A stretch of 9,033 nucleotides of DNA from Bacillota bacterium (GCA_023426265.1 JAFABA010000017.1:1-9033), one strand, 5' to 3'. Shown: positions 1 through 5,324, numbered from the stretch's first letter. Numbers and translations are program-made. The notes: generated by a model from the letters alone, not told the origin.

Positions 1-110
1 GCAACCTTTAATAAAAATGTCGAATCGACGCCGCCTGAAAACGCGACGGCCACGCTGCCCAAGCTTTTCAAATACGCTTGCAATGCTGATAATTTTTCCT
101 GCTCGTTCAA
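1..110 (-). CDS. larE: LarE-like ATP-dependent sulfur transferase, N-terminal fragment (cut by window edge)
   Basis: Only the first 36 residues are present; the gene continues beyond position 1. The protein begins MNEQEKLSALQAYLKSLGSV and continues into AVAFSGGVDSTFLLKV. The SGGVDS signature (residues 25-30) is the PP-loop that binds ATP pyrophosphate in the N-type ATP pyrophosphatase superfamily. The short helix-rich start followed at once by this loop and TFLLKV is typical of LarE, which sacrifices a cysteine sulfur to build the nickel-pincer nucleotide cofactor of lactate racemase and related enzymes. The start is TTG at 110-108: an AGGAGA ribosome binding site lies 9 nt upstream, an in-frame stop lies seven codons further up, and no ATG is available. 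A strong promoter sits at 197-226. Other PP-loop enzymes (NAD synthetase, GuaA, ExsB types) share the loop, so the LarE name rests on a short stretch. Confidence 0.72.
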   Translation of the reverse strand, partial: MNEQEKLSALQAYLKSLGSVAVAFSGGVDSTFLLKV

Positions 111-196
111 TTGATCCGCTCTCCTAATCCTTTATTGCCTGTGCTGAGTATATGCGAATATCGGGTATGTTTCAATACATTTGACGCGAGGCTTTT

Positions 197-226
197 ATTG
201 TAGGATATACAAACTGGTTCTGTCAA
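197..226 (-). promoter_or_regulatory. Sigma-A type promoter for the LarE-like gene
   Basis: On the minus strand there is a perfect -35 box TTGACA (226-221), an 18-bp spacer, and a -10 box TACAAT (202-197, five of six consensus bases). Transcription would start near 189, giving a leader of about 80 nt before the TTG at 110. A 6-bp inverted repeat, ACTGGT (213-218) and ACCAGT (231-236), brackets the -35 box and is a possible operator. Confidence 0.75.
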
Positions 227-246
227 TGATACCAGTACGGTATAAG

Positions 247-271
247 AAAGGCCGCCGGACGGCGGTCCTTT
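247..271 (-). terminator. Terminator-like hairpin, minus direction
   Basis: AAAGGCCGCC (247-256) pairs with GGCGG plus CCTTT (261-265 and 267-271) around a GGAC loop, with one bulged T at 266. Read on the minus strand the 3' arm ends in CTTT and is followed by CTTAT, a modest U-rich tail. It lies just upstream of the LarE-like promoter and would shield it from read-through out of the PLP gene. Confidence 0.5.
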
Positions 272-274
272 CGG

Positions 275-377
275 CCGCTGATAAAGTCGGCGGACTTTAT
301 CAGCGGGTTTTCTGTAGGTTAAAAGTGCGACGTACGCACTTTTTTCCGCAAATCTGACGCGCATGTCGTCAGATTTG
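275..377 (+). repeat. Modular hairpin repeat, copy A
   Basis: Three perfect hairpins in order. Hairpin 1: a 14-bp stem, 275-288 with 293-306, loop GGCG. Then a linker GGGTTTTCTGTAGGTTAAAA (305-324), identical over 20 nt in copy B. Hairpin 2: AAAAGTGCG (321-329) with CGCACTTTT (335-343), flanked by A and T runs like a bidirectional terminator, followed by TTTTTTCCGC (340-349), also identical in copy B. Hairpin 3: an 11-bp stem, 349-359 with 367-377. Stem 1 differs from copy B at four positions and every change is compensated on the other arm. No ORF of credible composition covers it; the reading frames here are incidental. Confidence 0.85.
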
Positions 378-383
378 ATTAAA

Positions 384-409
384 GCGTGGGGGATTGCGAT
401 CCCCCACGC
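384..409 (-). terminator. 11-bp perfect hairpin, probable terminator of the PLP gene
   Basis: GCGTGGGGGAT (384-394) pairs with ATCCCCCACGC (399-409) around a TGCG loop. On the minus strand the hairpin is followed by TTTAAT. It is the most GC-rich stem downstream of the PLP gene stop at 475, with the T-flanked hairpin at 321-343 as a back-up further on. It directly adjoins repeat copy A and may be part of it. Confidence 0.5.
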
Positions 410-432
410 CCCCCAGGTTTGTTCGCTTGCTG

Positions 433-456
433 GAAGGCAGCCGTTTGGCGGCCTTC
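433..456. other. Stem-loop just after the PLP gene stop codon
   Basis: GAAGGC (433-438) pairs with GCCTTC (451-456); after one A/G mismatch a further GCC/GGC closes on a GTTT loop. There is no T run on either side, so it is not a convincing terminator by itself. It may act as an RNA-stabilising 3' end together with the hairpins at 384-409 and 349-377. Confidence 0.4.
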
Positions 457-474
457 GCGAAATTTCAAATACCG

Positions 475-1950
475 TTACAGGCTTTCCAGCACGCCGGTTT
501 CCGCGTTGAACGCGTCGATCAGCGCGTCGATCTCTTCTGCCTGCTTGTGGATGCCGCCCCAGTACTTGTCGTAATCGTACCACTGGGCATTGAGTTCTTC
601 CACGGTCTTGCCCTGCTGTTCCACCCAGGTGTAGTACTTCAGGTTGTGCACGCGCTTTCTCGCGGCATAGGTAAGCTCTTCCATGGTGTCCGTGCGGACG
701 CCGTGCATATGCTCGTAATAGTCCGCGGCGGCCTTCACTGCACTGTACGCGCCGTCCTTTTCGGCAAGCTCGGCTACACGGGAACCGTACATTTCCGCAG
801 AATCGGTGCCCACGGTAAAGAGCAGATCGTCCTCGGTCAATTCGTAGTACTTCGCCATCTTGATGCAGCAGAGCACGTTAGCGATGCCGGAAATGCCCAG
901 CAGCGAAAGCTTCTCGATAAACGCGGGGTCAAGGCCAAGCTCGCTGATGAGATATTCGCGGCCCTCAGGCTCGTTGAACAGGCGCAGCAGGTTCTGGCTG
1001 TCTTCATCGTCTATGGCGATGACCATGTCCGTATTCTTGACGTTGTGAACCCAGGGGACGTGCTTGTCGCCGATGCCCTCGATGCGGTGGCCGCCAAAGC
1101 CGTTGTTCAAAAGCGTGGGGCACTGCAGCGCCTCACCCACGGCGAGCTTCGCATTCGGATACTGCTCTTTGATATAATCGCCGCTGGCCATGGTGCCCGC
1201 GGAACCGGAGGTAAACGCCATGCCCGCAAGGCGGCCGTTTTCGCCCTTCAACTGCAGGAATGCGTCCTCAATGGCCTTACCGGTAACGGTATAGTGCCAC
1301 AGGTGGTTGCCCATTTCCTCAAACTGGTTAAAGATCATGACGTCTTCACGGGTGTTCTTGAGTTCCCATGTTTTATCGAATATTTCCTTGACGTTGCTTT
1401 CGCAGCCGGGGGTGGCGATGACTTCGCCCGCGATCTTACTCAGCCACTCAAAGCGTTCGCGGCTCATTTCCGCGGGCAGGATGGCTACGGAATCACAGGA
1501 GAGCAGCTTGGAGTTGTACGCGCCGCCACGGCAGTAGTTGCCGGTGGAGGGCCATACCGCCTTGTGGTAGGTGGGGTCGAACTGGCCGGTAACCAGGCGC
1601 GGGGCCAGGCAGCCGAACGACGCGCCGACCTTATGGCAGCCGGTGGGGAACCATTTTCCGGTAAGCACCACAATACGGGCTTTGACACCGCTCAGCGCGG
1701 AGGGGATCTCCAGATAGTTGACGCCGCCAAATTCGCCGCCGCTCATCTTGGGTTCGTTGCGCCAGGTAATGCGGAACAGGTTGACGGGGCTGATATCCCA
1801 AAGGCCGGTATTCTTGAGCGCCTTTTTGATCTTTTCGGGCACGAGCTTGGGATCGCGCATTTGCTTGAAAGTAGGAATGACAATTTTGTTCTCGCGCGCC
1901 CTCTTTATGGTGCGTTCAAGATTTGCCCGATTCACCGTTAAATCAATCAT
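475..1950 (-). CDS. Fold-type II PLP-dependent enzyme (cysteine synthase / tryptophan synthase beta superfamily)
   Basis: A 491-residue cytosolic protein resembling those usually labelled pyridoxal-phosphate-dependent protein, beta subunit. Visible landmarks fit fold-type II PLP enzymes: FPTGCHKVGASFG with K107 as the likely Schiff-base lysine, PSTGNYCRGGA (134-144) as the substrate/asparagine loop, and TSGSAGT (247-253) as the phosphate-binding glycine loop. At 491 residues it is longer than cysteine synthase (about 310), with extra N- and C-terminal segments; the exact reaction (lyase, synthase or thiolase type) cannot be read from the sequence. The start is ATG at 1950 because GAGGAG lies 6-7 nt upstream; a longer open frame reaching a TTG at 2016 has no such site. 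It is transcribed alone from 2077-2106 and is bracketed by inverted copies of the hairpin repeat. Confidence 0.88.
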   Translation of the reverse strand: MIDLTVNRANLERTIKRARENKIVIPTFKQMRDPKLVPEKIKKALKNTGLWDISPVNLFRITWRNEPKMSGGEFGGVNYLEIPSALSGVKARIVVLTGKWFPTGCHKVGASFGCLAPRLVTGQFDPTYHKAVWPSTGNYCRGGAYNSKLLSCDSVAILPAEMSRERFEWLSKIAGEVIATPGCESNVKEIFDKTWELKNTREDVMIFNQFEEMGNHLWHYTVTGKAIEDAFLQLKGENGRLAGMAFTSGSAGTMASGDYIKEQYPNAKLAVGEALQCPTLLNNGFGGHRIEGIGDKHVPWVHNVKNTDMVIAIDDEDSQNLLRLFNEPEGREYLISELGLDPAFIEKLSLLGISGIANVLCCIKMAKYYELTEDDLLFTVGTDSAEMYGSRVAELAEKDGAYSAVKAAADYYEHMHGVRTDTMEELTYAARKRVHNLKYYTWVEQQGKTVEELNAQWYDYDKYWGGIHKQAEEIDALIDAFNAETGVLESL

Positions 1951-2063
1951 GTTGCTCTCCTCGTTTCTTATTGTTCTGAATGGCCGAAGAACGCCTGTTG
2001 AGGCTGCTTTTACCAACAGTTTAGCCCATCGCGGAGCGTTTGTAAATGCTTCGCAGCCATTTT

Positions 2064-2093
2064 CCTAAAAAATATTTTTATAGCCTAAAAAAT
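2064..2093 (-). repeat. 10-bp direct repeat overlapping the PLP gene promoter
   Basis: CCTAAAAAAT occurs at 2064-2073 and again at 2084-2093, exactly 20 bp apart, about two helical turns. On the minus strand (ATTTTTTAGG) one copy lies in the -35/-10 spacer and the other over the predicted transcription start. This is the arrangement expected of a tandem binding site for a repressor, though the A/T richness allows a chance or DNA-bending explanation. Confidence 0.5.
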
Positions 2094-2106
2094 TATATGG
2101 TGTAAA
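2077..2106 (-). promoter_or_regulatory. Promoter of the PLP-dependent enzyme gene
   Basis: Minus strand: -35 TTTACA (2106-2101), an 18-bp spacer, -10 TATAAA (2082-2077), each five of six consensus bases. Transcription would begin near 2070, leaving a leader of about 120 nt in which GGCTGC (2058-2053) can pair with GCAGCC (2007-2002). A second, perfect TATAAT lies at 2097-2092 but has no good -35 box. Confidence 0.6.
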
Positions 2107-2187
2107 CAAGAATAGAGCACGCCCCGCGTCTACCATCTCCGGGTTGATTGCGCAGCTTTATCTGCACATCATTCCTTCTTGTAGAAT

Positions 2188-2303
2188 ACCCGAATGTGCC
2201 ATTCGGGTGCACGTGCGCCAAATCGGCGGAAAAAATGCCGCCATAAGCGGCATTTTAACCTACAGAAAACCCAGCGACAAAGTCCGCAGGACTTTGTCGC
2301 TGG
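2188..2303 (-). repeat. Modular hairpin repeat, copy B (inverted relative to A)
   Basis: Read on the minus strand it has the same order as copy A. Hairpin 1: a 15-bp perfect stem, 2271-2285 with 2289-2303, loop of 3 nt. Then the 20-nt linker identical to copy A (2272-2253). Hairpin 2: AAAATGCCGC (2232-2241) with GCGGCATTTT (2247-2256). Then TTTTTTCCGC (2235-2226), identical to copy A. Hairpin 3: ACCCGAATG (2188-2196) with CATTCGGGT (2200-2208). The stem 2 and stem 3 sequences are unlike copy A yet equally well paired. It lies after the stop of the YbaK-like gene, so hairpin 2 could also terminate that operon. Confidence 0.85.
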
Positions 2304-2350
2304 CCAGAAGCGCGCTGCTTGTTTCTTTTATATTGAGGGACGCCGCCCGT

Positions 2351-2854
2351 TCATGCGGATTGCTGCGGGCTTATTCCGTTTCCTTGTTCTTCCGGCAGTT
2401 TGCAAACGTCCACATATATGCCGCCCGTGATTTCCTGCAACCGTCCCGGCGCAATGACCACACAGGAGGAGGGGCTCCCCGCCGCGGGATATACCGTGGG
2501 GAAGCGAATCAGAGATGAATCCAGATAAACCGGCAGAGGGGTTTTTAACGCAAACGGGCAAACGCCGCCCACGGCATGGCCGGTCAGCCTTAGCGCATCC
2601 TCCACGGAAAGCATTTTTGCCTTAAATCCAAATGTTTCGCGGAACTTCCGGTTGTCCACCCGTGCGTCGCCCGCCGCAAGCAGCAGCATGGCTCCAGTTG
2701 CTGTTTCAAAGGAGAGCGTTTTTACAATGAGCTGAGGGGCCACCCCCAACGCCTGCGCCGCCAGCTCCACCGTGGCGCTGGAAACAGAAAACTCTCTGAT
2801 CTCCTCCGGAATGCCCTGCGCCTTGAACCAGGCGCGTACTTCAAATATCCCCAT
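2351..2854 (-). CDS. YbaK/EbsC-family protein (probable aminoacyl-tRNA deacylase)
   Basis: A 167-residue protein, the usual size for single-domain YbaK/EbsC (aminoacyl-tRNA synthetase-associated) proteins, which hydrolyse wrongly charged tRNAs such as Cys-tRNA(Pro) in the cytosol. Visible family features are a conserved lysine in the IVKTL strand (K45), an AAGDARVD segment (60-67), and the GGVCPFAL turn (96-103), equivalent to the GGxxPFG-type motif that helps shape the active pocket. Which tRNA it edits cannot be told. The start is ATG at 2854 with GAGG 6 nt upstream; an in-frame TTG at 2866 would lie before that site and is rejected. It begins 16 nt after the stop of the dTMP kinase gene, so the two are very probably co-transcribed. 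Downstream lies repeat copy B. Confidence 0.85.
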   Translation of the reverse strand: MGIFEVRAWFKAQGIPEEIREFSVSSATVELAAQALGVAPQLIVKTLSFETATGAMLLLAAGDARVDNRKFRETFGFKAKMLSVEDALRLTGHAVGGVCPFALKTPLPVYLDSSLIRFPTVYPAAGSPSSCVVIAPGRLQEITGGIYVDVCKLPEEQGNGISPQQSA

Positions 2855-2870
2855 CGCTCGCCTCAAAAAA

Positions 2871-3545
2871 TTACAGGACGCCGGTCCGAAGGAGGTCTTC
2901 CTCCACCATCATGGCGATTTCCTGTTCGCTGCGCATTTTGCCATCCTGCATACATGGGATGATATGGACGTTGTCTAAAATCCCGGCGTATTCCAGATAT
3001 TTTTCGCGCGCGCGGCTTTGGAGCCCCGTCTGCTTTTCATATACGTCCTTGCCGCTGCCCACGTATTCCCGAAAACCCTTCCTGAGCACGTTCTCCCCCG
3101 CCTCTTCCACATTCATATCGAGGTAAACATGCGCGTCCGCAATTGGGATGCAGAAATGGTTGTATTCCAGCTCCAGTACGAAATCGAGCAAATCCGGCTT
3201 GTCCAGGTCGCAATCCCGTATGCTCTGGTATACGGCGTTGGAAAGCACGTAGCGGTTGATGAGCAGCACGTCCGCTTCCCCATCCCGGTAGTTTTGGAAG
3301 GCCTCAAACCGGTCCAGCGCGAACCAAAGCGCCATACTTTTGCCATCCACATCGGAGGCTGCAACCCCTTCCGCGCCGGTAAGATAATTCCCTACCTCCC
3401 GGCCGAAAAAGCTGCCGTACATGGGAAAGGACATCGTATCTACAAGCATGCCGCGCTTTTTGAGCGCACGCTCCAGATGATTCATCTGCACGGTCTTTCC
3501 GCTGCCATCGATTCCTTCAAACGCAATCACCACAGTGCGACCCAT
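2871..3545 (-). CDS. tmk: Thymidylate kinase (dTMP kinase family)
   Basis: A 224-residue P-loop nucleotide kinase that would phosphorylate dTMP to dTDP with ATP, in dTTP synthesis. FEGIDGSGKT places the Walker A loop at residues 11-18, with the family's typical EGxDGxGK form. FPMYGS (40-45) fits the region after the P-loop that holds the nucleotide. INRYVLSNAVYQ (96-107) matches the DRYxxSxxAYQ motif, but the usual aspartate is asparagine (N97). The LID-like segment FREYVGSGKDVYEK (158-171) is present. The length is at the upper end for the family (about 205-215). The start is ATG at 3545 with GGGAGG 6-7 nt upstream, and the promoter is at 3601-3630. It is the first gene of a two-gene unit with the YbaK-like gene. 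A diverged second kinase of the family remains possible. Confidence 0.9.
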   Translation of the reverse strand: MGRTVVIAFEGIDGSGKTVQMNHLERALKKRGMLVDTMSFPMYGSFFGREVGNYLTGAEGVAASDVDGKSMALWFALDRFEAFQNYRDGEADVLLINRYVLSNAVYQSIRDCDLDKPDLLDFVLELEYNHFCIPIADAHVYLDMNVEEAGENVLRKGFREYVGSGKDVYEKQTGLQSRAREKYLEYAGILDNVHIIPCMQDGKMRSEQEIAMMVEEDLLRTGVL

Positions 3546-3600
3546 TTTTTTCCTCCCATTGCTTTAAAAACCCACGCCCAAGGCGCTTAAAATCCACGTT

Positions 3601-3630
3601 ATTATAACACAACCGGCAATTATATGGCAA
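3601..3630 (-). promoter_or_regulatory. Promoter of the dTMP kinase / YbaK-like operon
   Basis: Minus strand: -35 TTGCCA (3630-3625, five of six consensus bases), an 18-bp spacer, and a perfect -10 TATAAT (3606-3601). The start point would be near 3594, about 48 nt ahead of the ATG at 3545. It is divergent from the plus-strand promoter at 3705-3733. Confidence 0.75.
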
Positions 3631-3682
3631 GGACGCGCCCTGTTTGCATATATCCACTTCCCCTTTCAGGCATATATGGATT

Positions 3683-3697
3683 TTCCTTTTCAAGGAA
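3683..3697. promoter_or_regulatory. 6-bp inverted repeat between divergent promoters
   Basis: TTCCTT (3683-3688) and AAGGAA (3692-3697) form a perfect inverted repeat with a 3-bp spacer, 8 bp upstream of the plus-strand -35 box. ATATATGG/ATATATCC elements also lie at 3650-3680. It is a possible regulator site shared by the two divergent units; nothing more specific can be said. Confidence 0.3.
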
Positions 3698-3704
3698 GGG
3701 CAGG

Positions 3705-3733
3705 TTGTTGCCCTCTCCCGCCTATGGTATACT
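3705..3733 (+). promoter_or_regulatory. Promoter of the membrane-anchored propeller protein gene
   Basis: A -35-like TTGTTG (3705-3710), a 17-bp spacer, and -10 TATACT (3728-3733, five of six). Transcription from about 3740 would give a leader of about 38 nt. The -35 box is weak, so an activator or only modest expression is likely. Confidence 0.6.
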
Positions 3734-3777
3734 GAATAAAGTTTAGTCTTCCTTTTTTGCTGCCAAGGAGAATTAGT

Positions 3778-4980
3778 ATGCCCAAACGGGAAAAACGATA
3801 TAAGCTCAAACGCAAACGAACCAGTCTGAAGGCCACCAACGCAGGGCCGATATTGGCGTTTTCCGCGACGGTGGCGGCCATACTGGGCGTTGTCGCGCTG
3901 ATCGTATTGGTCGGGCTCCCCGCGCTTTTGCCCAAGCTGGGCATAGACTATCACCCGCCCTGGCAGCCCACGCCTACGCCGCGGCCTACCGCCCAGCCTA
4001 CGCCCACACCGCATCCGGCGGCTTTAACCAACCCCGTCGATCTCCAGCATGAGGTCGTGCTCTCCGGATATGCGGGGTACAACTGGTTTGCGGACCCGTA
4101 TGCGTGGAACAACACTTTGATTTTCACCGCCGGTCACCTTGTGGACAACGACGTCCGTATGGACCTTTTGTTCCGTTACGATATCAATACGGGCGAAGCG
4201 CAGGAGATCGAAGCAACGCTTCAAAACCAGAGCTATGTATACCCCATGATGAACGACAGGTGGCTTGTCTACCTGGATGCAAAAAAGAACGGCGGCGGCG
4301 TCATCCGCGCAAAGCGGATGGATACCGGGGAGCTGTACGAGGTCAAGCAGGTCTATGCGGACCAACCCGTGCTCCAGTTGGACGGGGATACGCTGGCCTG
4401 GATCGAGCGCACCGGCTCCCGTATGGACAAGCTATTCGTATGCGACCTGAATACGCTCGAAAACACCGCCATCCGGCTGTTCAACAACACGGTTTACGGA
4501 CAGTCCGCCGTTTCCATGAAGAACGGGCAGATCGTGTTCGCGGATATTACCTCCGAAGCAGCCGGGACGGAGGCGGAGCAAACGATCAGCGCCATATATA
4601 GCCTGACGCTTTCGGATGAAAACTTCAGCCCCTATATGCCCGGCACCTATGTACACGACCCGCTCACCAACGGCAAACAGTGGATTTGGCGCAACGGCAA
4701 CCATGGGCCGGGAGACGACCTGTACCTGATGCAAAACGGCGCTGCGCCCAAGCTGCTTGCCGAAGACATCACCGATTACGGCATATCCGAGCAGTTTGCG
4801 GCGTACAGCAAGAACGAGGCCATTTACGTATACTTCTTTGACGACGGAACGGCCGTGCAGATTACGCCGGATATCGAGCGCGAACGTACGCAGCTTTTGG
4901 GCGTTTCCAATGGCGTGGTCATTTGGATGGACGTCACCTCGCGCGAGCGGGATATTATGAAATACGCGGTAGTTGAATAA
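3778..4980 (+). CDS. Membrane-anchored extracytoplasmic protein, probable beta-propeller
   Basis: A 400-residue protein of unrecognised specific function. Residues 1-20 are strongly basic (KREKRYKLKRKR), residues about 24-50 form one hydrophobic membrane segment, and residues 60-81 form a Pro/Thr stalk containing the repeated QPTPTP unit. By the positive-inside rule the rest (about 320 residues) lies outside the cell. This part shows repeated strand-turn patterns such as LLFRYDINTGE, LFVCDLNTLE and IYSLTLSDE, each ending in D/N-x-x-T/E turns, as in TolB-like or DUF5050-like propellers. No catalytic motif is visible. The start is ATG at 3778 because AAGGAG sits 7 nt upstream; an in-frame TTG at 3757 lies before that site. 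No clear terminator follows it, so transcription may continue through the structured block into radA. Confidence 0.75.
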   Translation: MPKREKRYKLKRKRTSLKATNAGPILAFSATVAAILGVVALIVLVGLPALLPKLGIDYHPPWQPTPTPRPTAQPTPTPHPAALTNPVDLQHEVVLSGYAGYNWFADPYAWNNTLIFTAGHLVDNDVRMDLLFRYDINTGEAQEIEATLQNQSYVYPMMNDRWLVYLDAKKNGGGVIRAKRMDTGELYEVKQVYADQPVLQLDGDTLAWIERTGSRMDKLFVCDLNTLENTAIRLFNNTVYGQSAVSMKNGQIVFADITSEAAGTEAEQTISAIYSLTLSDENFSPYMPGTYVHDPLTNGKQWIWRNGNHGPGDDLYLMQNGAAPKLLAEDITDYGISEQFAAYSKNEAIYVYFFDDGTAVQITPDIERERTQLLGVSNGVVIWMDVTSRERDIMKYAVVE

Positions 4981-5004
4981 GTTGGAAATGCTCAAGAAAT
5001 AGTA

Positions 5005-5300
5005 TGTTTCTAAAATGGTTCTCAGGGGCTTTCCGAAGGAAAGCGGGTTCGTTGCCCAGAGGGCAAAAACCGATCCAGTGGATCGATTTTAGAACCTCGA
5101 GTACCGCTGCTTACGGCCCTAAGCGGGTGTTTGAGGGACATAGCCGAACGCCGCCTGTGACGGATGCAATGAGGCGGAGTCCCTGTGAGCAAGGGAGTAT
5201 TAGGAGCGGTTTTGCGCAACGCAATACGACCATTGCGAACTGTGAGCCCGGAGGGCAGAGCCTTCAACGTACTTCGTTTGTTGGCACTCTGGAATCAATA
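5005..5300 (+). ncRNA. Dense structured block upstream of radA: candidate structured RNA or leader
   Basis: There is no credible gene here, but stems tile almost all of it. Part 1 (5008-5094): TTCTAAAAT pairs with ATTTTAGAA and encloses three hairpins, GCTTTCC/GGAAAGC (5028-5044), TGCCC/GGGCA (5053-5065) and CGATCC/GGATCG (5071-5085), a four-way junction. Part 2 (5104-5146): CCGCT/AGCGG plus CCCT/AGGG, which together would form a pseudoknot. Part 3: CCGCCT/AGGCGG (5151-5177), TCCCT/AGGGA (5180-5196), CGGTT/AACTG (5207-5242) enclosing CGCAAT/ATTGCG (5220-5237), GCCC/GGGC (5246-5256), and CAGAGCC/GG..CTCTG (5256-5291). A G-U pair (5208-5241) favours the plus strand as the RNA. It is not tRNA, 6S, tmRNA or any riboswitch I recognise. 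A repeat or a small ORF (5004-5312) are the alternatives. Confidence 0.55.
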
Positions 5301-5324
5301 GAACGTTATTAGTTTGGAGGTAAC

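Noticed and set aside
107..583. 158-residue minus-strand frame over 107-583
   Set aside because: It runs through the hairpin cluster and the LarE-like start in the wrong frame and is Arg-rich. Part of it resembles the frame at 2144-2518 only because both cross the hairpin repeat.
394..1941. 515-residue plus-strand frame opposite the PLP gene
   Set aside because: It is the antisense shadow of a well-conserved gene, its protein is low in coherent motifs, and it has no ribosome binding site.
1951..2070. T-box or riboswitch in the PLP gene leader
   Set aside because: Only one 6-bp long-range stem (2002-2007 with 2053-2058) was found; no T-box antiterminator sequence, specifier loop or terminator is visible.
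2144..2518. 124-residue plus-strand frame
   Set aside because: It covers repeat copy B and the antisense of the YbaK-like gene. The resemblance of its LTYRKPSDKVRR stretch to the frame at 107-583 comes from the shared repeat, not from a protein family.
3517..4014. 165-residue minus-strand frame across the divergent promoters
   Set aside because: It overlaps two promoters and the start of two well-supported genes and has no plausible start site.
5008..5094. tRNA or tRNA-like cloverleaf
   Set aside because: It has four stems, but the three arm loops are 3 nt each, there is no TTC-type T loop and no 7-nt anticodon loop, and the closing stem is 9 bp. It is not a tRNA.
5004..5312. 102-residue open frame (MFLKWFSGAF...) across the structured block
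   Set aside because: The ribosome binding site is poor, the composition is rich in Arg/Ser/Thr/Gly with no recognisable fold, and the stems dominate the sequence. Kept as an alternative in the ncRNA entry, not as a gene.
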